A stretch of 8,027 nt of DNA, taken from positions 1 to 8,027 of the forward strand of contig DMHA01000360.1 of assembly GCA_003449615.1 (NCBI GenBank), read 5' to 3'. The position numbers were made by a program, and so were the translations under genes. Numbering within the stretch: the first letter of the stretch is position 1; each line of letters begins with the position of its first letter. The DNA is from Flavobacterium sp. GTDB lineage: Bacteria; Bacteroidota; Bacteroidia; Flavobacteriales; Flavobacteriaceae. Positions 1-5,208 of this stretch are shown piece by piece. Below the pieces are notes generated by a model. That model searched no databases, was not told the origin of the DNA, and saw only the letters and a list, made by a program, of their open reading frames with translations.

Positions 1-92
1 TCGATAAAAGCAGGTTTGTAATCGGAAAGCTTTATTTGCGAGAATGGTGCAGTGTTGTGTTTTGTGTCGAAATGTTGGGTTAATATTGTCAT
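1..92 (-). CDS. M3-family metallopeptidase (Dcp/oligopeptidase A type), N-terminal fragment
   Basis: The minus strand opens with ATG at 92-90 and stays open to the window edge, giving 30 complete codons. The peptide contains FDTKHNTAPFSQIK followed by DYKPAFI. This matches the N-terminus I know from M3A zinc peptidases of the Dcp/PrlC type, where a 'PF..I...dy.PAF' pattern marks the first helix. Those enzymes are roughly 670-710 residues long and hydrolyse short peptides in the cytoplasm or periplasm. The HExxH catalytic motif would lie far outside the window, so the family call rests on this short stretch. The gene follows purE on the same strand, and the structured element at 101-190 ends about 10 nt before its start. 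I see no TAnnTTTG promoter in the gap, so read-through from purE is possible. Confidence 0.68.
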   Translation of the reverse strand, partial: MTILTQHFDTKHNTAPFSQIKLSDYKPAFI

Positions 93-100
93 TTTTAATT

Positions 101-190
101 TTTTAGCCCCGATAGAAGTGGAAATCCTTTTCTTTTTTTTCTTTAAAAAAAGAAAAGATTGGAACGAATAGCGGGAAATAGCTCCTGAAA
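101..190. ncRNA. Structured intergenic element, Flavo-1-RNA-like (orientation uncertain)
   Basis: Between purE and the peptidase gene lies a compact element with two helices. The inner one is a perfect 13-bp, A/T-dominated hairpin: 127-139 pairs with 145-157 around a 5-nt loop. The outer one joins AGC (105-107) to GCT (181-183) and CCCG (108-111) to CGGG (172-175), with AAATA (176-180) bulged out. The flanks AGCCCCGATAGAAGTGG and AATAGCGGGAAATAGCTCC look like an element I remember recurring between genes in flavobacterial genomes. I think it corresponds to the Flavo-1 RNA motif in Rfam, but that is from memory. The pairing is symmetric, so the sequence does not settle the transcribed strand. 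The inner stem has almost no GC and no following T-run beyond the stem, so it is not a standard intrinsic terminator. Confidence 0.5.
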
Positions 191-213
191 AAGAACAGAA
201 TGATTTTAAATAG

Positions 214-699
214 TTATTTTTTTAGACTTTCGGATGCAATAATTACGGCTTCTTTCAATCCCGTTTTATAGGCTATGATTTTGTCCAAAACACTTTTGTT
301 GTGGCTTCCAATGATTTGTGCTGCAAGAATTCCCGCATTTTTGGCACCGTTTAAGGCAACTGTCGCAACAGGAACTCCGCCTGGCATTTGCAAAATCGAC
401 AGAACGCTGTCCCACCCATCAATAGAATTGCTTGATTTTACGGGAACGCCAATTACGGGAAGTGGCGACATCGAGGCTACCATTCCGGGCAAATGTGCCG
501 CTCCTCCAGCGCCGGCAATAATTACCGAGATTCCGCGTGTGTGGGCGTTTTTGCTGAAATCGAATAATTTTTCGGGTGTTCTGTGCGCTGAAACAATATC
601 GACTTCGGTTTCGATATCAAAACCTTTTAGGATGTCGATGGCTTCTTGCATTACGGGCATATCGGATATGCTTCCCATTATTATGGCTACTTTGCTCAT
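214..699 (-). CDS. purE: 5-(carboxyamino)imidazole ribonucleotide mutase PurE
   Basis: PurE converts N5-CAIR, the PurK product, into CAIR in the cytoplasmic de novo purine pathway. The 161-residue protein is the normal length for class I PurE. Visible signatures are the N-terminal phosphate loop MGSISDMPVM (8-17), SAHRTP (37-42) with the catalytic-type histidine at 39, the glycine-rich GAGGAAHLPGMVA (63-75), and LSILQMPGGVPVATVA (100-115). No key residue looks lost. The start is the ATG at 699-697, six bases after the stop of the HNH-like gene, with leader AAACAA and no promoter motif in between. It therefore probably depends on transcription coming through the defence-like pair, an unusual position because purE normally follows purK directly. 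Codon and base use here is visibly less AT-rich than in the two genes just upstream. Confidence 0.97.
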   Translation of the reverse strand: MSKVAIIMGSISDMPVMQEAIDILKGFDIETEVDIVSAHRTPEKLFDFSKNAHTRGISVIIAGAGGAAHLPGMVASMSPLPVIGVPVKSSNSIDGWDSVLSILQMPGGVPVATVALNGAKNAGILAAQIIGSHNKSVLDKIIAYKTGLKEAVIIASESLKK

Positions 700-705
700 T
701 TGTTT

Positions 706-1284
706 TTATTTAGGTTCTGGAATCATATTCCAAATGTCAATGTTGAATTCTTCTTGAATGGCTCTTAAATATTTTATACAATCTATTTCGGAGTCTATTT
801 TATCTTGAAAATAATCTTTAGCAGGAATGTATTTTTCCTTGATTCTTTCTTTTCTTCGTTCAATGTACTTTTTTCTATTTTTTACAAAAATCTCATTATT
901 CAGATTTAGTAAATCAATTAGATTTTTAGTTTCAACATCTTCTGGATTGTGCAGAAAATAACCGTCAAAATAAATTAATCTTTGTTCGAAATCTTGGGAA
1001 GTTGGGTGTAAAATAGGTTCAATCCAATTAGTTCTTTTTAAATTGTTTGGTTTATGCTTTACCATAAACCAATTTTGATATGAATCATTTTTAGTATATT
1101 TCAAATTAGGATTGAAATGTTCAATATCTGCGGCGTCGTTAATGCCAATATATTCTTCTGTGTATGCACAGAAGTTCTTTTGCTCTTTTAATAGAATAGT
1201 ACTTAAATGTTTATTAGCGGCTTTTTTGTAGTAAATTTTATTTTGAATTACTTCGGAATCGGAGGGTTTAATAATTCTCTTCAT
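706..1284 (-). CDS. HNH-like nuclease of the PtuB/TIGR02646 type (Septu-like effector)
   Basis: This 192-residue protein resembles PtuB, the HNH effector of the Septu anti-phage system, and the TIGR02646 family. CAYTEEY (39-45) corresponds to the family's CAYCE. DIEHFNPN (53-60) corresponds to DIEHFRPK, with the catalytic-type H56. NWFMVKHKPNNLK (71-83) corresponds to the 'DNL..sC..CNssK' segment, and LLNLN (125-129) is the usual downstream family motif. N71, N80 and K83 are kept. However, three of the four zinc-knuckle cysteines appear replaced (T42, K76, P79), so this would be a zinc-knuckle-less variant. The C-terminal half is a lysine- and arginine-rich helix. It starts 3 nt after the ATPase stop with AAGG just ahead, so the two are almost certainly co-translated. 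The expected role is DNA or nucleic acid cleavage controlled by the ATPase. Activity is inferred, not visible. Confidence 0.72.
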   Translation of the reverse strand: MKRIIKPSDSEVIQNKIYYKKAANKHLSTILLKEQKNFCAYTEEYIGINDAADIEHFNPNLKYTKNDSYQNWFMVKHKPNNLKRTNWIEPILHPTSQDFEQRLIYFDGYFLHNPEDVETKNLIDLLNLNNEIFVKNRKKYIERRKERIKEKYIPAKDYFQDKIDSEIDCIKYLRAIQEEFNIDIWNMIPEPK

Positions 1285-1287
1285 ACC

Positions 1288-2577
1288 TTAAAAATTATAC
1301 TCATCGCCAATTTTTTCTAGTTTTTCAGCATATTCTTTTTTGATATTATCATCTTTCTCAAAATATATTTTTTGCTTCAAATCTAAATATTCATTATATT
1401 TTGCTTGACCAAATTTATTTATGTAATTGATGCCAAAATCATTATAAAGCATATCGTTCGGATCATCACCAATTGGGGAACTTCCTCTTCGCACGGCTAC
1501 TTTTCCTTCTTCATCAAAATAAAGGATAAAACGTTCATCAGGCTCGAAAGAGGCTGCAATAAATGGAGAATGTGTAGCTACTATAAATTGCGCATCAGGA
1601 GCTAATCTTTGATAATGATCCATCAAATCCATTTGCATATCTGGATATAAGGAGCGTTCTGGTTCGTCGATTAAAATAATAGAATCTTTGGTGTCAAGTT
1701 TGTATATAGGTAAAAATGACAACAATAATCCTTTTGTTCCTGTACTGGTATTTTGGATAGGAATTATTTCATCGATTCTTTTGTTTTTTATTGGGATTGA
1801 ATATTCGGTATTGACTAAATCAACCTCTAAATTTAATTTTTCTAAAATAGGATTGAATTCTTTCGCAAATAACTCTAATACATTCGGATTGTCTTTTTGC
1901 CATTTTTGAAATTCTGAATCTAACTTTTTGGCATTTGCAAGAAGACCTTTGTGTATTAATTCAGACATTTTTTGGGTAAAATTTTTACGATAATTTAGGA
2001 TGTCATTCAAAAGATAGAGCCAAATTTTGTCGTTTACTATATCATTAAATAATACGCCGTAACTTTCTTTATGTTTGAATTCGTCTTCAATATGTTGAAG
2101 ATCTGCGCTGTGTTTTTCTATTAAATCAATCGGATTTTTTGCAAAAAGATCAATGTTTATATCAGATATGAGATTGGATTTAAAATAGAAGACATCATTT
2201 TTATCTTGAATGGAAATTAAATTTTCTACACTTCCACCACCATTTTCATATTTATAATTTCGATTTTTATAGAATACTTCTTCGTTTTTTTGGGTAAATG
2301 AACTTTCATTAATTAAAAATTCAATTTCTCCTTTCACTAATTTTATGCCATTTCTAGACCCTGTTAAATGCCTCCCATTTATTACTTCTAAGTTTAATAT
2401 ATTCAAGTTATATTCATAAATCAACTCCAACAAACCCGTTTTCCCAGTAGCACTTTGTCCAATAAAACATATTTTATCCAATGGCTGACCTTTACGTTCG
2501 CCACTTTGATACGTAAAATCAAAATCTAGATTTTCTAAATGCCTAAATTGGTCTATGTTTAATTTTGATATTTTCAT
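1288..2577 (-). CDS. AAA/ABC-type ATPase resembling PtuA (Septu-like)
   Basis: A 429-residue ATPase of the AAA_21/SMC-like class found in defence systems. It begins with MKISKLNIDQFRHLENLDF, the usual first strands of RecF/OLD-like ATPases. It carries a Walker A GQSATGKT (40-47), a signature-like STGTKGLL (278-285), Walker B IILIDEPERSLYP (300-312) with D304 and E305, and an H-loop ATHSPFI (334-340). The middle region (about 140-270) is helical and charged. No TOPRIM domain follows the ATPase, which argues against an OLD nuclease. Pairing with an HNH-like gene 3 nt downstream makes Septu (PtuA plus PtuB) the best match. No reverse transcriptase or msr/msd-like RNA is present, so it is not a complete retron Ec78-type system. 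A TAnnTTTG box and a palindrome lie just upstream. The reading is AT-rich compared with purE, which fits acquisition by transfer. Confidence 0.75.
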   Translation of the reverse strand: MKISKLNIDQFRHLENLDFDFTYQSGERKGQPLDKICFIGQSATGKTGLLELIYEYNLNILNLEVINGRHLTGSRNGIKLVKGEIEFLINESSFTQKNEEVFYKNRNYKYENGGGSVENLISIQDKNDVFYFKSNLISDINIDLFAKNPIDLIEKHSADLQHIEDEFKHKESYGVLFNDIVNDKIWLYLLNDILNYRKNFTQKMSELIHKGLLANAKKLDSEFQKWQKDNPNVLELFAKEFNPILEKLNLEVDLVNTEYSIPIKNKRIDEIIPIQNTSTGTKGLLLSFLPIYKLDTKDSIILIDEPERSLYPDMQMDLMDHYQRLAPDAQFIVATHSPFIAASFEPDERFILYFDEEGKVAVRRGSSPIGDDPNDMLYNDFGINYINKFGQAKYNEYLDLKQKIYFEKDDNIKKEYAEKLEKIGDEYNF

Positions 2578-2591
2578 TTATTGAATTTTTA

Positions 2592-2599
2592 CAAATTTA
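2592..2599 (-). promoter_or_regulatory. Candidate Bacteroidota -7 element for the Septu-like pair
   Basis: The minus strand reads TAAATTTG, an exact match to the Bacteroidota -7 consensus TAnnTTTG, ending 14 nt before the ATPase ATG. I see no good TTTG at the -33 position. The placement is similar to the boxes in front of both antitoxin genes, which strengthens the call. It implies that the ATPase/HNH pair, and purE behind it, can be transcribed independently of purK. Confidence 0.45.
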
Positions 2600-2612
2600 A
2601 TTAAAAAAAGAT

Positions 2613-2627
2613 AACTTTTGTAAAGTT
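2613..2627. promoter_or_regulatory. 15-nt perfect palindrome, possible operator
   Basis: AACTTT TGT AAAGTT is a perfect 6-bp inverted repeat with a 3-nt centre. It sits 13 nt upstream of the candidate -7 box of the ATPase gene, roughly over the -33 region, where a bound repressor would block polymerase. No regulator gene of the pair itself is visible. Short AT-rich palindromes also arise by chance, so this is a candidate only. Confidence 0.3.
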
Positions 2628-2628
2628 G

Positions 2629-2662
2629 CTAACTGCGACTGAAAACTGATTACTGACGACTT
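2629..2662 (-). repeat. CAGTNNN heptamer array across the purK stop codon
   Basis: On the coding strand five consecutive units read AAGTCGT, CAGTAAT, CAGTTTT, CAGTCG, CAGTTAG. The spacing is 7 nt except for one 6-nt unit. The TAA stop of purK (2652-2650) lies inside the second unit, so the last residues of PurK (SRQ) are encoded by repeat sequence. The array fills the start of the 72-nt gap before the ATPase gene. Confidence 0.6.
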
Positions 2663-3801
2663 ATAACTTTAATAGTATTCTTCACATCCTCAGCAATTCT
2701 TCTTGCTTCATTAATATCTTCATTTACAATCGTAACGTGTCCCATTTTTCGGAAAGGGCGGGTTTGTTTTTTCCCGTAGATGTGTGGTGTTACACCGTTC
2801 CAACTTAATATTTTTTCGATATTTTCATAAACTACATCGCCTGAAAAACCATCTTCACCAACTAAATTTACCATAATTCCGCCAACTTTACTGTCGGTAT
2901 TTCCTAAAGGCAAATCGAGAATGGCTCGTAAATGATTCTCGAATTGTGAAGTATAACTTGCTTCGATGCTGTAATGACCCGAATTATGTGGGCGAGGAGC
3001 GACTTCGTTTACTAAAATTTCATCATCTTCAGTTTGAAACATTTCTACTGCCAAAAGTCCCACGTGGTTGAATTTTTCGGAAACATCGAGGGCGATTGCT
3101 CTTGCTTTTGCAGCCACTTTTTCGTCAATTCGAGCAGGGCAAATTACATATTCTACTTGGTTGGCTTCGGGATGAAATTCCATTTCAACAACTGGATAGG
3201 TTTTGATTTCGCCCGAAGAATTGCGACAAACAATTACTGCCAATTCATTTTTGAAAGGCACCATTTCTTCGGCAATACATTCTACATTGGGCAAAGTGTC
3301 TAAATCATCGATATTTCTAATTATTTTCACACCGTTTCCATCATAACCAAATTCGGTGCATTTCCATACGTAGGGCAATTTCAGATTGCAGATTTCAGAT
3401 TTTAGATTACTTAAATTGGAAAACTTTTTAAAAGGAGCGGTTGGAATATCGTTATTAGTATAAAATTCTTTCTGAATGCCTTTATTTTGTATTAATCTCA
3501 ACGTTTTTGGCGAAGGATATACTTTTTTGCCTTCGCTTTCAAGTTTTTCCAAAGCTTCAAGGTTGACCAATTCTATCTCAAACGTCAAAACATCGACTTG
3601 TTTGCCAAAATTGTAAACAGTTTCAAAATCCATTAAATCGCCTTGAAAGAATTTGTTGCAGGCAATTTTGCAAGGTGCTTCCTCACTGGAATCGAGAACA
3701 TAAGTTTGAATATCAAATTTTCTGGTATCAAACAAAAGCATTTTACCCAATTGACCCCCGCCGAGAATTCCTAATTTAAAGTTGGAAGAGAAATAATTCA
3801 T
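2650..3801 (-). CDS. purK: N5-carboxyaminoimidazole ribonucleotide synthase PurK
   Basis: PurK is the ATP-grasp enzyme that carboxylates AIR with bicarbonate and ATP to give N5-CAIR, the substrate of PurE. The 383-residue protein has the N-terminal pre-ATP-grasp loop LGILGGGQLGKML (10-22), the nucleotide-binding segment FGYDGNGVKI (151-160), and the family hallmark NEVAPRPHNSGHYSIEAS (265-282). It ends with the C-terminal MGHVTIV (353-359), normal for PurK. Residues 132-141 (NLKSEICNLK) are encoded by a 7-nt tandem repeat and form a 7-residue protein repeat. They lie in the variable stretch between the pre-ATP-grasp domain and the VWK strand, where family members differ. ATG at 3801-3799 is the natural start, because the glycine loop follows nine residues later. 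The PIN-toxin stop is 41 nt upstream, and I found no clear promoter in that gap. Confidence 0.97.
   Translation of the reverse strand: MNYFSSNFKLGILGGGQLGKMLLFDTRKFDIQTYVLDSSEEAPCKIACNKFFQGDLMDFETVYNFGKQVDVLTFEIELVNLEALEKLESEGKKVYPSPKTLRLIQNKGIQKEFYTNNDIPTAPFKKFSNLSNLKSEICNLKLPYVWKCTEFGYDGNGVKIIRNIDDLDTLPNVECIAEEMVPFKNELAVIVCRNSSGEIKTYPVVEMEFHPEANQVEYVICPARIDEKVAAKARAIALDVSEKFNHVGLLAVEMFQTEDDEILVNEVAPRPHNSGHYSIEASYTSQFENHLRAILDLPLGNTDSKVGGIMVNLVGEDGFSGDVVYENIEKILSWNGVTPHIYGKKQTRPFRKMGHVTIVNEDINEARRIAEDVKNTIKVISRQ
3381..3408. repeat. NNAGATT heptamer array inside the purK coding region
   Basis: Four contiguous plus-strand units read TCAGATT, GCAGATT, TCAGATT, TTAGATT with exact 7-nt spacing. 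On the coding strand this is AATCTNN. Because 7 and 3 are coprime, the array encodes a 7-residue period in PurK (NLKSEIC then NLK, residues 132-141). Similar AGATTTN-type strings are, from memory, common between genes in flavobacteria. Here one is tolerated inside an essential-type gene. Confidence 0.65.
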
Positions 3802-3842
3802 ATCGCTTAATCTGATTTTTTCCCCAGATTTGTTTAAGGTTA

Positions 3843-4265
3843 CTAATTTGTTTTGTTTAAAAATTCATCAGGAGTAAAAACATTAATTTCAGCATTTTTA
3901 TAATCTTTCAAATCTCTGGTAACTATACAATCCATATCTTTAATGGATTGAGCAGCAACTATTTGAATTGCATCTTCAAAATCTTTGTGGTTGGATTTAA
4001 GACTTTTTTTTAAAATAGATTCCGTTACGGCAATTATCGAAATAGTATCTAATAAATCTTCAATAATAGAACGCAATTCTTTTTCATCAACCACTCTTTT
4101 TGCTATATAATGCATTGTTGCTATCGAATGAGAGGAAGAATACATTCTGATTTCATTTCGTTCACAATAATCGAAAATAGAAATGGCATTCCCTGAAAAA
4201 GGAAGTCTATTGGCAACAATGTCAACCAAAATGTTAGTGTCTAGAAAAATATGTTTAAAATCCAT
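3843..4265 (-). CDS. PIN-domain ribonuclease toxin (VapC-like, PIN_3 type)
   Basis: A 140-residue PIN-domain protein, the expected size for a VapC-type toxin that cleaves RNA when freed from its antitoxin. Visible features are LDTNILVD (8-15) with the first acidic residue D9, the PPF-like 'NRLPFSGNA' (19-27), KDFEDAIQ (94-101) with acidic residues D95, E97 and D98, and CIVTRDLKDY (113-122) with D118. This order matches the PIN_3 family (PF13470). The second conserved position in SSSHSIATMHYIA (43-55) carries no acid, as is common in PIN_3. The start overlaps the antitoxin end by 11 nt, implying coupled translation. The next gene, purK, begins 41 nt after the stop on the same strand, so the toxin transcript may run into purK. 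The active site looks intact. Confidence 0.88.
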   Translation of the reverse strand: MDFKHIFLDTNILVDIVANRLPFSGNAISIFDYCERNEIRMYSSSHSIATMHYIAKRVVDEKELRSIIEDLLDTISIIAVTESILKKSLKSNHKDFEDAIQIVAAQSIKDMDCIVTRDLKDYKNAEINVFTPDEFLNKTN

Positions 4266-4524
4266 ACTTTTCTTTATAATGTTCTTCTCTTACTTTTTCT
4301 ATATCAAAATCGTCAGGCAAGGTAATTCTTCCAATTATTTTTCTTACTTTAGGATCAATATCTCCATATTTATCCTCAATTTTATTATCATTTTGAGAAC
4401 CTGATACAAGGTTTCTAAAATAATTTTCTACCATTTCAGACAAGCTTCTGCCGGTTCCTTTGGCATAGATTTTTGCGTTTTCTATGACTTCTTTTTCTAA
4501 CGATAAAGTGAGTTTGGTGTTCAT
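4255..4524 (-). CDS. DUF6364-type antitoxin, ribbon-helix-helix-like, partner of the PIN toxin
   Basis: This 89-residue protein starts with MNTKLTLSLEKEVIENAKIY, a beta-strand followed by a helix. Next comes AKGTGRSLSEMVENYFRNL (21-39), the second helix of a ribbon-helix-helix DNA-binding fold, as in DUF6364 antitoxins. The tail is charged and flexible and ends in DIDPKVRKIIGRITLPDDFDI (55-75), the kind of segment that wraps and blocks a PIN toxin. It precedes the toxin and overlaps it by 11 nt. A TAnnTTTG box sits 16 nt upstream of the ATG, so the pair has its own promoter, and autoregulation by the N-terminal domain is expected from the family. The DUF number is from memory. The antitoxin role rests on fold and position. 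Confidence 0.82.
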   Translation of the reverse strand: MNTKLTLSLEKEVIENAKIYAKGTGRSLSEMVENYFRNLVSGSQNDNKIEDKYGDIDPKVRKIIGRITLPDDFDIEKVREEHYKEKYGF

Positions 4525-4540
4525 ATACGTACAATTTTTA

Positions 4541-4548
4541 CAAAGATA
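4541..4548 (-). promoter_or_regulatory. Candidate -7 element for the DUF6364/PIN toxin-antitoxin operon
   Basis: The minus strand reads TATCTTTG, an exact TAnnTTTG match ending 16 nt before the antitoxin ATG. The same octamer precedes hpt. No convincing -33 TTTG is visible. It lies in the 90-nt gap behind the RelE/ParE-type toxin gene. Confidence 0.5.
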
Positions 4549-4614
4549 CGGATGTTTTTCTTTTTGTCGGAAAAATTACTGCTAGATTTTATGAATTATA
4601 GCCAATAAATTGAA

Positions 4615-4914
4615 CTATAACAACTTCAAATAACTTTCGGGATTTTGACGATTTTCTTTGAAAAGTAGAATTTTAATTATTTTATTTTTCTCATCTACTT
4701 CATAAAAAACGGAAGTGTTTTTGTGAATAATAGTTTCACGGATATTATTTTCTAAAGGTTTTCCCAAATAGGGATTGTTTGATAAAATAGATTCTAAATT
4801 CTCGGTCAAGGTGATGAAATCTACTACTATTTTGGCATTCCAAATAAAAAGTATAAAATCGATTACTTTTAAAAATGAAATATCAGCTTTTGGAGTTGAA
4901 ACTACTTTATACAT
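4615..4914 (-). CDS. RelE/ParE-superfamily toxin
   Basis: A 99-residue protein of RelE/ParE size and layout. The N-terminal strand MYKVVSTPKADISFLKVIDF is followed by two helices through LTENLESILSNNPYLGKPLENN (36-57), the family's 'l..nP..G.p' turn. Next comes IRETIIHKNTSVFYEVDEKN (58-77), and the protein ends in ILLFKENRQNPESYLKLL (82-99), where NRQNP is the motif usual in the Bacteroidota branch. Such proteins either cleave mRNA on the ribosome (RelE) or poison gyrase (ParE), and sequence alone does not say which. The start overlaps the upstream small gene by 8 nt (ATGTATAA), the usual antitoxin-toxin coupling. The protein looks complete. Confidence 0.85.
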   Translation of the reverse strand: MYKVVSTPKADISFLKVIDFILFIWNAKIVVDFITLTENLESILSNNPYLGKPLENNIRETIIHKNTSVFYEVDEKNKIIKILLFKENRQNPESYLKLL

Positions 4915-5146
4915 TCAAACAATACTTTGCTTTGGCTTCTTCAATAAGGTCTTTATAAGGTCGAGTTTTCCCTTCACGTGCTTCTTCTTGTGATTTAGCC
5001 AACAATTGATTCAGAATATTTTTTCCATATTCCGATTCCCAACTTTTTATATTGGTTACATCATCATAAATTCTATCAATCATTTCCTCTGAGTTTTCGT
5101 TCTTGATTTGTTCGATTAGGGCAGATTTTTTTTCTTGAATGGTCAT
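4907..5146 (-). CDS. Small helical antitoxin, probable partner of the RelE/ParE toxin
   Basis: This 79-residue acidic and lysine-rich protein is predicted to be almost wholly helical (MTIQEKKSALIEQIKN). Its C-terminal half contains AKSQEEAREGKTRPYKDLIE (50-69) and ends in AKAKY, resembling the toxin-binding tail of many RelE/ParE partner antitoxins ('..a..eGk...h.ev....k.ky'). I do not recognise a named family for the N-terminus. The antitoxin call rests on this tail, on position directly upstream, and on the 8-nt overlap with the toxin. TAAATTTG on the minus strand 19 nt upstream supplies a candidate promoter. It is the most upstream gene of the whole minus-strand run, so its transcript could extend toward purK. 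Confidence 0.75.
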   Translation of the reverse strand: MTIQEKKSALIEQIKNENSEEMIDRIYDDVTNIKSWESEYGKNILNQLLAKSQEEAREGKTRPYKDLIEEAKAKYCLNV

Positions 5147-5165
5147 AACAGATGTTTTTATGAAA

Positions 5166-5173
5166 CAAATTTA
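5166..5173 (-). promoter_or_regulatory. Candidate -7 element for the RelE/ParE toxin-antitoxin operon
   Basis: TAAATTTG on the minus strand matches TAnnTTTG and ends 19 nt before the antitoxin ATG. It is identical to the box in front of the Septu-like ATPase. A -33 element is not obvious. Confidence 0.45.
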
Positions 5174-5208
5174 CATAAAAAATGATTCCGATTTTATTAA
5201 TTTGACAT

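Noticed and set aside
127..157. Intrinsic terminator of purE
   Set aside because: The stem is almost only A/T and has no distinct U-tract following a GC-rich stem. It is better read as the inner helix of the structured element.
275..757. A 160-codon plus-strand open frame opposite purE
   Set aside because: It is antisense to the clearly recognisable PurE and shows no family pattern of its own. It arises from codon bias on the other strand.
1285..1290. A Shine-Dalgarno site for the HNH-like gene as evidence of foreign origin
   Set aside because: AAGG overlapping the upstream stop is too short and too close to weigh, and it can occur by chance in AT-rich DNA.
1405..1909. Two short plus-strand frames opposite the ATPase gene
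   Set aside because: They lie entirely within the ATPase coding region, are low-complexity hydrophobic or basic, and have no promoter or motif.
1288..2577. An OLD-family nuclease or the AriA ATPase of PARIS
   Set aside because: No TOPRIM domain follows the ATPase, and the partner is HNH-like rather than a DUF4435 TOPRIM-like protein.
706..2649. A retron of the Ec78 type, whose effectors are also PtuA/PtuB-like
   Set aside because: There is no reverse transcriptase gene and no room for an msr/msd RNA around the pair, so a stand-alone Septu-like system fits better.
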